A DNA stretch of 7,338 nt, taken from contig JAOTWT010000138.1 of the NCBI GenBank assembly GCA_029862725.1, positions 1 to 7,338 of the forward strand. The letters run 5' to 3'. This DNA comes from Acidobacteriota bacterium (GTDB lineage: Bacteria > Acidobacteriota > Blastocatellia > Pyrinomonadales > Pyrinomonadaceae). A model generated the notes under the pieces. That model saw only the letters and a program-made list of their open reading frames with translations, had not been told where the DNA came from and ran no database searches. Below are positions 1-5,925 of the stretch, in pieces. The position numbers and the translations under genes were made by a program. Within the stretch, counting starts at the first letter, position 1. Each line of letters starts with the position of its first letter.

Positions 1-1152
1 GCCGGCATGCGCCGGACGGGATTCACCCAGTCATGGAAGCCATCGAGGCAAGTTGCATTTGGCTTTAACGATGCAGGAACAATGGAGTCATTCCTGAGTT
101 GGTCGCCGTCGTGGCGTCACGGAAGCGGCAATATCGTATCGACACTCGAAGATGTCCACCGATGGCACGTTGCAATTCGCAAAAACAGTATCCTGCATGC
201 CAAAACCAGCAAAAGGATGTTCGAAAGGCACGCCTCGGTCTCCAATGACCGAGCGTACGGGTACGGCTGGTACATAACAAAGACATCAAACGGAGAAACC
301 GTTGTTTCACACGGCGGAGACAATAAGGGATATCACATCGAACTCCGCTGGTTCCCGGAAAAACGGCGAACGATCATCGTATATACGAATAAGGAGATGT
401 ACGACGATTCCGGGTTTGGTCTGGCGTTGCACAAACGCGTTATCGCCGGAAAAATTGCCCTAATCCTCGACGGCATAGAGACAGAATTGCCGCCAAATCC
501 TCAGCGCCGGTCGGAAAGACATCTGCGCAGGTTTATCGGCGATTACGCCGCTCAAAACGGCGGGCGCATTCGGATCTGGTCTGATGGCGGCCGGCTAAAC
601 GTAGGTGCGGATGGTCAGCCCGCAATTGACGCGCTCCTTGGTGCCTCCACCGCCGAGCGTGAAGCCCATCAGGAGGCGAATGCCAAAACGGCAGAAATTA
701 TTGAGGCAGTCGGTAAGCGTGACAAACCGACACTTGAAAGACTCCTTGGAAAGTCCGATGCCGAGTTTTTTGCCGAAGGGTGGTTCGAAGATTGGGAAAA
801 GTGGGAGAAAGAATTCGGCGTGATCGAGTCGTTCCGGGTCAACGGTACCTTCCCGCTTCCATGGCAAAGCGGGTTAAGGCGCACTCTAGCCACGCTCAAT
901 TTCAAAGACAGGTCGGTCGATCTTCATTTCACATGGAATAAAAAAAGCTTATACGAAACCCTTTCCGATATGGATTTCTTTCCCGGTTTTGTTCTTCCAT
1001 TAGCACCTAATTCGAAGTCAAGCTTTTACGCGTATAACCTGGTCACCCAGAAATCCGCGACCCTCGGTTTCGCCTTTGGCAACCCACCGGGGCCCACATC
1101 CGTTTCCGTTCGCGGCGCCAATGGTCCGGCGATCAGTTTTGTGCGAAAGTAA
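1..1152 (+). CDS. Serine hydrolase (beta-lactamase/PBP-like family), C-terminal part, 5' truncated by the window
   Basis: The frame is open from base 1, and the first in-frame ATG (base 7) lies inside a typical family motif, Gly-Met-Arg-Arg-Thr-Gly-Phe. The gene therefore starts upstream and that ATG is not its start. Seen here, counting residues from base 1: Gly-Ser-Gly-Asn-Ile-Val-Ser-Thr at about 41-48, matching the conserved 'GxGGLVST' segment; Tyr-Gly-Tyr-Gly-Trp near 86-90; and Ser-His-Gly-Gly at 103-106, the usual equivalent of the KTG motif. Past about residue 175 comes a beta-rich extension (Phe-Ile-Gly-Asp-Tyr, then Gly-Gln-Pro-Ala) of the type appended to many secreted class C-like hydrolases, and a further C-terminal region of unknown role. 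The catalytic SxxK and YxN motifs, and any signal peptide, would lie upstream. Family members hydrolyse peptides, esters or beta-lactams, usually outside the cytoplasm; the substrate here cannot be told. It is separated from the next gene by 219 bases, so operon membership is doubtful. Confidence 0.86.
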   Translation, partial: AGMRRTGFTQSWKPSRQVAFGFNDAGTMESFLSWSPSWRHGSGNIVSTLEDVHRWHVAIRKNSILHAKTSKRMFERHASVSNDRAYGYGWYITKTSNGETVVSHGGDNKGYHIELRWFPEKRRTIIVYTNKEMYDDSGFGLALHKRVIAGKIALILDGIETELPPNPQRRSERHLRRFIGDYAAQNGGRIRIWSDGGRLNVGADGQPAIDALLGASTAEREAHQEANAKTAEIIEAVGKRDKPTLERLLGKSDAEFFAEGWFEDWEKWEKEFGVIESFRVNGTFPLPWQSGLRRTLATLNFKDRSVDLHFTWNKKSLYETLSDMDFFPGFVLPLAPNSKSSFYAYNLVTQKSATLGFAFGNPPGPTSVSVRGANGPAISFVRK

Positions 1153-1371
1153 ATCGTTTCGATTATAACGGTGGCCAGAGACTTGCGATCGCCAGTGGCC
1201 CCGGAAAAACGCATCGCATCTCCGGCCGCAGGAAAACGCCGTTTCTGAACTTTTCCGGCAAATCCAGATTCGCATTCGGCGCATTTGGTTTTTTTGTGTC
1301 TTCGTACAAGAATAGGGCATTAAAAATCGCAAATTTTACGAATATCCGAAGGAACACAGAACACTATTTCC
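1153..1371. other. Intergenic gap with AT-rich leader before the three-gene unit
   Basis: No convincing coding sequence is seen. The first part is GC-rich with short inverted repeats: GGCCA at 1173-1177 against TGGCC at 1196-1200, and CCGGAAAA at 1201-1208 against TTTTCCGG at 1251-1258. Neither is followed directly by a T-run, so I do not call a terminator. From about 1285 the sequence turns AT-rich and is the most likely site for the promoter of the downstream unit. Only poor -35/-10 matches are visible (for example TTGTGT at 1294-1299 with CATTAA at 1318-1323). A GAAGGA at 1348-1353 lies 18 bases before the ATG at 1372, too far to be a good ribosome-binding site. Confidence 0.4.
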
Positions 1372-2565
1372 ATGCTTAGAAAGTCGCCTTTTCATGAACG
1401 GACTTCCCAATTCTGTACATCTATGAACTGGAAGGATTGGGCCGGGTATTATGCCGTCGCGTCTTATGACACGAATCATGATCAGGAGTATTTCGCCTAT
1501 CGCCACGCGGCGGGGTTGATGGATGCGACGCCGCTCTTCAAATATGAGGTGAAGGGACCGGATTCCTTAAACCTGTTGTCGAGGATTATGGCCAAAGACA
1601 TCGGGAAGCTTCGGCTCGGTAGGGTCACTTATTGCTGTTGGTGCGACGACGACGGGAAGATCCTGGATGACGGCACGGTTGCACGCCTCGGAATGGACCA
1701 TTTTCGCGTTACGGCCGCCGAGCCTTTTCTGCATTGGTTTCTGCAAAACGCACGTACTTTAAATGTAACGATCGAGGACATCACCGCGAAGTTCGGGATT
1801 CTTGCCCTGCAGGGGCCTCTTTCCAGGGAGATACTTGTCCACGCAGCGGGCGGCGAGGTGGCGACTTTGCGGTTTTTCAGGTTGATCGAGACCAGGATCG
1901 ACGGCCGCAACGTAACGATAACGCGGACCGGATACACGGGAGATTTGGGATACGAGATTTGGTGCGGGAATTCCGATGCGATCGCCGTCTACGACGCCCT
2001 CATAGAATCCGGAAAGAACTACCAGATCATGCCGGCCGGCCTGGCGGCGCTCGACGTCGCACGTATCGAGGCCGGATTTATCATGAATGGGGTCGACTAT
2101 TTTTCCGCCAATCATTGCCTGATCGATTCTCAGAAATCGACGCCCTACGAGCTCGGACTCGGCTGGTCGGTAAACCTTGAACGGGATTGCTTTATCGGCC
2201 AGAAGGCCCTGCAGGCCGAAAAAGAAACGGGAAGCAGTTGGCAGTTTGTTGGGCTGGAATACGATTGGGAAGCATTCGAAGAGATCTTTGCCAGATTTGA
2301 TCTTCCGCCGCAGACGCATTCCGGGGCGTGGCGAACAGCGGTTCCGGTTTACGGGAGAAGCGGCAAACAGGTTGGCCAGGCAACAAGCGGGGCGTGGTCC
2401 CCGACCTTAAAGAAGAACCTCGCCCTGGCCTCGCTCAGAAATGATGACTATTCCAAAGGAGATGCGCTCTTTATAGAAGTTACCGCGGAATACGAACGCA
2501 AGAGATGTCCGGTAAGGGTATCCGACCCGATGTTCTTTAACCCCGAACGAAAGCGAGGCAAATGA
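1372..2565 (+). CDS. GcvT-like aminomethyltransferase family protein (tetrahydrofolate-binding)
   Basis: A 397-residue protein with the GcvT fold signature along its whole length. It starts Arg-Lys-Ser-Pro-Phe-His-Glu-Arg, like the 'RKTPLxxxH' start of the family, which supports the ATG at 1372. Leu-Asp-Asp at 98-100 matches the folate-site Asp of glycine cleavage T-protein. RTGYTGDLGYEI at 185-196 is the classic 'RTGYTGExGxEI' motif with Glu195. PAGLAALDVARIEAG is at 221-235 and GLGWSVNL at 262-269. Gly-Gln-Ala-Thr-Ser-Gly-Ala-Trp-Ser-Pro-Thr-Leu, the C-terminal barrel motif, is near 335-346. Family members move a one-carbon unit between an aminomethyl donor and tetrahydrofolate in the cytoplasm. 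It is about 30 residues longer than E. coli GcvT, partly through extra sequence near 288-322, and has an unusual Cys-Cys-Trp-Cys at 88-91. No gcvH or gcvP is nearby; it overlaps a flavoprotein gene instead. A role in N-methyl amine demethylation rather than glycine cleavage is therefore more likely (inference). A YgfZ-like role is less likely because the folate-site and catalytic-domain motifs are well kept. Confidence 0.88.
   Translation: MLRKSPFHERTSQFCTSMNWKDWAGYYAVASYDTNHDQEYFAYRHAAGLMDATPLFKYEVKGPDSLNLLSRIMAKDIGKLRLGRVTYCCWCDDDGKILDDGTVARLGMDHFRVTAAEPFLHWFLQNARTLNVTIEDITAKFGILALQGPLSREILVHAAGGEVATLRFFRLIETRIDGRNVTITRTGYTGDLGYEIWCGNSDAIAVYDALIESGKNYQIMPAGLAALDVARIEAGFIMNGVDYFSANHCLIDSQKSTPYELGLGWSVNLERDCFIGQKALQAEKETGSSWQFVGLEYDWEAFEEIFARFDLPPQTHSGAWRTAVPVYGRSGKQVGQATSGAWSPTLKKNLALASLRNDDYSKGDALFIEVTAEYERKRCPVRVSDPMFFNPERKRGK
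2555..2558 (+). promoter_or_regulatory. Ribosome-binding site deciding the first flavoprotein start
   Basis: GAGG lies inside the end of the GcvT-like gene. It is 3 bases from the ATG at 2562 and 6 bases from the ATG at 2565, so the second ATG is better spaced. With either start, the upstream stop (2563-2565) overlaps the new start codon, which suggests translational coupling. Confidence 0.5.
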
Positions 2566-4175
2566 TGAAAACAGCGAGCAAGCCAAATTCATCCACATAC
2601 GACGCCATCGTCATTGGCGGGGGGCACAACGGGCTGGTCTGCGCCGCGTATTTGGCGAAAGCTGGAAAGAAAGTCCTGGCGGTTGAAAAAAGACCGGTAC
2701 TCGGCGGCGCGGCGGTCAGCGAGGAGACAGTGCCGGGGTTTACGTTCTCCACATTTTCTTATGTCGTCAGCCTGTTCCGGCCTCAGATAATACGGCAGCT
2801 TGATCTCGTAAAACACGGCCTTCAGATCATTCCCATGGAAACGACCTATAACCCTATTCCGGGTGACGCGGGGCTGGTGCGCTGGGCCGATGGAGGGCGC
2901 ACGCGGAACGAAATCGCACGTTTTTCAAAAAAAGACGCGTCTCTTTATTCCGAATTCGGTCTCTCCATGGGACGCCTTTCAAGATTTACAAAGAACGTTA
3001 TCGACACCCCCGCGCCTGAGCCGGCTTCGCTCAATCCGAAAGAGCTATTCAAATTGCTTAAGATGGGCAAGCTATTCAAGGATTTTGACGCCGATATGCG
3101 GTACCTCAACGTAAAGCTGATGACCATGAGCGCGGTCGATTTCCTCGAGGAATGGTTTGAAAGCGAGCCTTTGCTTCCATCGATGGCTGGGAGCGGAATT
3201 ATCGGAACGTTCTTGGGCATCCGTTCGCCGGGGACGGCATATGTTCTTTTGCACCACTACATGGGTGAGATCGACGGGGCGTTCCGTGCGTGGGGGTTTT
3301 CAAAAGGGGGAACCGGCCAGATCAGCCTCGCCTGTGCGCGGGCTGCCGTTTCTTTTGGCGCGGAAATCATCACCGATGCCGCCGTCGAACGGGTAAAGAT
3401 CAGGAATGGAAGGGCCGTCGGGGTCGTTCTCGAAAATGGGGGTGAGATCAACGCGAGAACGGTAATATCGGGCCTCGACCCCAACCGCACTTTCCTAAAG
3501 CTTGTCGGCGAGGATGAATTGCCCGCAAGTTTTGTCGGCCAGATCAAGCGCTACAAGAACAGGGGAAGCTCGGGAAAGGTCAACCTTGCTCTTAGCCGTG
3601 TGCCGAATTTTGAGGACGGGCGCCCGGGCCTTCAGCATCTCAAAGGGGACATCACGATCGCGCCTTCGATCGATTATGTCGAGCGCGCATATGACGAGGC
3701 CAAATATGGAGAATTCTCGAGGCGGCCCTTTTTGAATATTGTGATCCCTTCATTGTCGGATCCAAGTGTTGCGCCGCCGGGTAAACATGTCCTCTCGGCA
3801 TTTGTCCAGTACGCTCCGTACAACATCAGGGAAGGTGCCGGCAAATGGCCCGAAAAACGAGAAGCGTTTGGCGATGCCGTGATCGATACGATAGAAGAAT
3901 ACGCACCGGACATACGCGACTGTATCATCGATAAACAGGTCTTAAGCCCCTGGGATATTGAGAAGATGACGGGTCTAACCGAGGGCAACATTTTCCAGGG
4001 CGAACTCAGTCTCGAACAGCTGGCATTCCTCCGGCCGGTAGCCGAGTGGTCCCGATACCGTTCTCCGATAAACGGCCTTTGGATGTGCGCATCCGGGACC
4101 CATCCCGGTGGCGGCGTGATGGGAGCGCCGGGAGAACTCGCGGCAAAAACTATGTTGAAGGAAGGGGGCGTCTGA
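2565..4175 (+). CDS. FAD-dependent oxidoreductase, phytoene-dehydrogenase-like/PYROXD2-like family (first paralog)
   Basis: A 536-residue protein if started at 2565; the ATG at 2562 adds one Met. The N-terminus is a textbook FAD-binding Rossmann motif: Gly18-x-Gly20-x-x-Gly23, with Glu41 at the end of the second strand for the adenosine ribose, then Gly-Gly at 47-48. The following Ala-Ala-Val-Ser-Glu-Glu and Pro-Gly-Phe, and Leu-Phe-Arg-Pro-Gln-Ile near 70-75, resemble human PYROXD2. The C-terminus has Gly-x-His513-Pro-Gly-Gly-Gly (to 517) and Gly-Ala-Pro-Gly, the second FAD contact typical of this family. Members oxidise or isomerise C-C or C-N bonds; the exact reaction of PYROXD2-like proteins is not settled as far as I know. 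No signal peptide or membrane segment is seen, so it is probably cytoplasmic. It overlaps the GcvT-like gene upstream and its paralog downstream, so the three products are probably made together. Its substrate is unknown; an N-methylated amine is suggested only by the GcvT-like neighbour. A carotenoid desaturase is less likely, since no carotenoid genes are adjacent. Confidence 0.9.
   Translation: MKTASKPNSSTYDAIVIGGGHNGLVCAAYLAKAGKKVLAVEKRPVLGGAAVSEETVPGFTFSTFSYVVSLFRPQIIRQLDLVKHGLQIIPMETTYNPIPGDAGLVRWADGGRTRNEIARFSKKDASLYSEFGLSMGRLSRFTKNVIDTPAPEPASLNPKELFKLLKMGKLFKDFDADMRYLNVKLMTMSAVDFLEEWFESEPLLPSMAGSGIIGTFLGIRSPGTAYVLLHHYMGEIDGAFRAWGFSKGGTGQISLACARAAVSFGAEIITDAAVERVKIRNGRAVGVVLENGGEINARTVISGLDPNRTFLKLVGEDELPASFVGQIKRYKNRGSSGKVNLALSRVPNFEDGRPGLQHLKGDITIAPSIDYVERAYDEAKYGEFSRRPFLNIVIPSLSDPSVAPPGKHVLSAFVQYAPYNIREGAGKWPEKREAFGDAVIDTIEEYAPDIRDCIIDKQVLSPWDIEKMTGLTEGNIFQGELSLEQLAFLRPVAEWSRYRSPINGLWMCASGTHPGGGVMGAPGELAAKTMLKEGGV
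4159..4168 (+). promoter_or_regulatory. Strong ribosome-binding site for the second flavoprotein
   Basis: An AGGAAGGGGG purine run ends 6 bases before the ATG at 4175. It settles the start. The reading frame is open back to an ATG at 4046, but that start would lie 130 bases inside the first flavoprotein gene and would add residues before the Rossmann motif that the family lacks. The TGATG at 4173-4177 joins the two genes with a one-base overlap. Confidence 0.65.
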
Positions 4176-5752
4176 TGTCTTTTGATGTAGTAGTGATCGG
4201 CGGCGGGGTCAATGCACTGACGGCGGCAGCATATTTGGCAAAAGCGGGAAGAGGGGTTGCCGTCGTGTGCCCCGACGACGAGATCGGCGGGTTGTGTTCG
4301 CGCCATGAATTTTATCCCGGTTATTACTCGCCCGGAATACTCTCCGATACATCGATGTTTCGCAAATGGATCGTCGATGAACTTGATCTCAGGGGCCACG
4401 GATTGGTCAAATCGACCTCGTCAAAAACCGTCGCGTTTGGAAAAGACCAGCAAATCGTCTTTTCTGAAAGCACCGACAAAACGACGGATGAGATCGCGCG
4501 CGTCTCTGAACCGGATGCCGAGAGTTACCGGGCGATGAAGGCCTTTTATCAGAAGATCGGCGGCCCGATAAGCCAGTTTCTAAATAGTGTCCCGGCCGAT
4601 ATCGTCGATCCCGAAACCACCGATCTCTGGTCTCTTTTCAAGCGTGGTTTTCAGCTCCGGAGACTTGGGAAAAAGGACATGCTCGAGGTCCTCAGGCTTG
4701 CCCCGATGACGGTCTATGACTGGCTGGATGAGTGGTTTGAGAACAACGGTCTTAAGGCGGCGCTGGCCCTGCCCGCTGTTACCGAGGGTTACAGCGCGCC
4801 GTGGTCGCCGGGCACCAACGCGAATTTGTTGATTCGGGAAGTAACGCGTGGACCCCGGGTGCAGGGTGATGGACTCGCGCTCGTAGAGGCGCTGGAAAGC
4901 GCCGCCAGAAGCAATGGCGTTCAATTTGAGCCGGGCATTGTCGACAGCATCGAACCGGGCAGAGGTGTCCGGCTGGAAGACGGCGACTTTATGGAAGCAA
5001 AGACGATCATGGCGGCGTACGGGCCCAAGAAGGTGTTCCTGGAGATGATCGACGCACGCCTGCTTAGCCATAAGTTTGAGCAGCGGATCTCAAAATTCAG
5101 GACGCGCGGGCTTACATCCCAGTTGCTGTTAGCAGTTGAGAGTTACGGGCCGGGAGTCGAAAGTTCAGCGTCACGATCTGGTTCCCGCCAGTCGGATAAA
5201 ATTAGCCCTGGACCCGGAAACCTGAACTCTGGACTTCCCGAAATGGCTCTTATAGCCGAGGATCTGGATGGAATTGAGAAGGCCTTTGACCCGGTCAAAT
5301 ATAAAGAGGTGACCCGCCGGCCGTGTCTTGATGTCTATATTCCCTCAGAAATACACGATGATTTGGCGCCTATCGGCAAGACGGTGATCTCGGTGCTTGT
5401 CCATTACACCCCGTACGCCCTCAGGGGAGGTTGGACGCCGGAGGCCCGGGAAGAGCTTTCCGGCAATGTGATCGACGTCCTCGATGAGAAGATTCCCGGG
5501 ATCAAAGAACGCGTCATCGGAAAAGAGCTGCTGACGCCCGGGGATATTGAACAGCGATACGGTTTGAGCGGGGGCCAGCTCTATGAAGGTGAGCACGCGC
5601 TAGACCAGCTTCTTGTTCGGCCAGCTCCCGAATGCAGCCAGTACAAGACACCATTTGAAGGTCTCTTTCTTTGTTCGGGCGGGAGTTTTCCCGGTGGCGG
5701 CCTCACTGGAGCTCCCGGAGCTCTCGCCGCAAAACTGGTTATGCAAGAATAA
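4175..5752 (+). CDS. FAD-dependent oxidoreductase-like protein, PYROXD2-like family (second, divergent paralog)
   Basis: A 525-residue protein, clearly a paralog of the gene before it. Both share a Val-Ile-Gly-Gly-Gly start, Ala-Ala-Tyr-Leu-Ala-Lys-Ala-Gly, a Lys-Tyr-x-Glu-x-x-Arg-Arg-Pro segment (376-383 here), a Pro-Tyr segment near 412-413, and a C-terminal Phe-Pro-Gly-Gly-Gly ... Gly-Ala-Pro-Gly at about 505-515. The nucleotide-binding loop is Gly9-x-Gly11-x-x-Ala14. The acidic residue that normally ends strand two is replaced by Cys32, and the His before Pro-Gly-Gly-Gly is Phe505. FAD may therefore be bound differently or weakly, and this copy may be a partner subunit with a structural or electron-transfer role (inference). 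Residues 326-355, rich in Ser, Gly and Pro, are encoded by an imperfect palindrome and look inserted. Its start overlaps the upstream stop by one base, so the two proteins are probably made in similar amounts. The substrate is unknown. Confidence 0.87.
   Translation: MSFDVVVIGGGVNALTAAAYLAKAGRGVAVVCPDDEIGGLCSRHEFYPGYYSPGILSDTSMFRKWIVDELDLRGHGLVKSTSSKTVAFGKDQQIVFSESTDKTTDEIARVSEPDAESYRAMKAFYQKIGGPISQFLNSVPADIVDPETTDLWSLFKRGFQLRRLGKKDMLEVLRLAPMTVYDWLDEWFENNGLKAALALPAVTEGYSAPWSPGTNANLLIREVTRGPRVQGDGLALVEALESAARSNGVQFEPGIVDSIEPGRGVRLEDGDFMEAKTIMAAYGPKKVFLEMIDARLLSHKFEQRISKFRTRGLTSQLLLAVESYGPGVESSASRSGSRQSDKISPGPGNLNSGLPEMALIAEDLDGIEKAFDPVKYKEVTRRPCLDVYIPSEIHDDLAPIGKTVISVLVHYTPYALRGGWTPEAREELSGNVIDVLDEKIPGIKERVIGKELLTPGDIEQRYGLSGGQLYEGEHALDQLLVRPAPECSQYKTPFEGLFLCSGGSFPGGGLTGAPGALAAKLVMQE
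5151..5240. repeat. Imperfect palindromic element inside the second flavoprotein gene
   Basis: The left arm CGGGAGTCGAAAGTTCAG (5151-5168) pairs with the right arm CTGAACTCTGGACTTCCCG (5222-5240). Their reverse-complement alignment has two mismatches and one gap over 19 positions. Inside, GGTTCCCG (5180-5187) nearly pairs with CGGAAACC (5215-5222), and CCAG (5188-5191) pairs with CTGG (5208-5211), so the segment can fold as a long nested hairpin. The span is 90 bases, exactly 30 codons, with no stop, and encodes a Ser/Gly/Pro-rich stretch. Between the matching blocks on either side, the paralog is about 16 residues shorter. It resembles in-frame palindromic repeats such as those known in Rickettsia; whether it is repeated elsewhere in this genome cannot be seen. 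Confidence 0.55.
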
Positions 5753-5925
5753 AAGATTCCTGATCAGGCTTTGTTTATGGACGATCAAGCAACCGCGCAC
5801 ATCAAATAAGCGTCTCATTTTTTACCAGACAATTAGGTGTGTCTGCCCTTTGAGAAAAGAATTGCAATATTGACGCAAGTAGTATTAGCATAGGCGAACA
5901 AAAATAGAACATAGGGAGAAGAATG
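5753..5925. other. Intergenic gap between the flavoprotein and kinase-like genes
   Basis: No coding sequence is supported. Just after the stop codon there is a perfect 10-base palindrome, CCTGATCAGG (5759-5768), followed by a T-rich stretch. The stem would be only about 3 base pairs once a loop is allowed, so it is a poor terminator. Further on, TTGACG at 5870-5875 and TTGCAA at 5862-5867 resemble -35 boxes, with TATTAG (5883-5888) or TAGGCG (5891-5896) as weak -10 candidates. All spacings (15 bases) are short. The kinase-like gene is probably transcribed from a promoter here, but its exact site is uncertain. Confidence 0.35.
5914..5918 (+). promoter_or_regulatory. Ribosome-binding site of the kinase-like gene
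   Basis: GGGAG lies 7 bases before the ATG at 5926 and 4 bases before the adjoining ATG at 5923. The better spacing favours 5926, giving a protein that begins Met-Lys-Phe-Cys-Ser-Val-Cys. Confidence 0.55.

Noticed and set aside
1185..1192. GCGATCGC palindrome, like the cyanobacterial HIP1 octamer
   Set aside because: It is a single copy in the intergenic gap and nothing else suggests a cyanobacterium.
1201..1258. CCGGAAAA/TTTTCCGG inverted repeat as a terminator or operator
   Set aside because: The arms are only 8 bases with a loop of more than 40 bases and no T-run; chance is a fair explanation.
1759..2319. 186-codon open frame on the minus strand
   Set aside because: It is antisense to the well-supported GcvT-like gene and its translation shows no family motif.
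1372..2565. Assignment as gcvT of the glycine cleavage system
   Set aside because: The family is right, but gcvH and gcvP are absent here and the coupled partners are flavoproteins, so the gene symbol would overstate the function.
4046..4174. Upstream extension of the second flavoprotein to an ATG at 4046
   Set aside because: It overlaps the first flavoprotein gene by 130 bases and adds non-family residues before the Rossmann motif; the ATG at 4175 has a strong ribosome-binding site.
3674..4399. 241-codon open frame on the minus strand
   Set aside because: It lies opposite the two flavoprotein genes, has no recognisable motif and looks like a codon-bias shadow.
4580..5071. 163-codon open frame on the minus strand
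   Set aside because: It is antisense to the second flavoprotein and has no motif.
5759..5768. CCTGATCAGG palindrome as a terminator
   Set aside because: The stem is too short once a loop is allowed, and there is no proper T-run directly after it.
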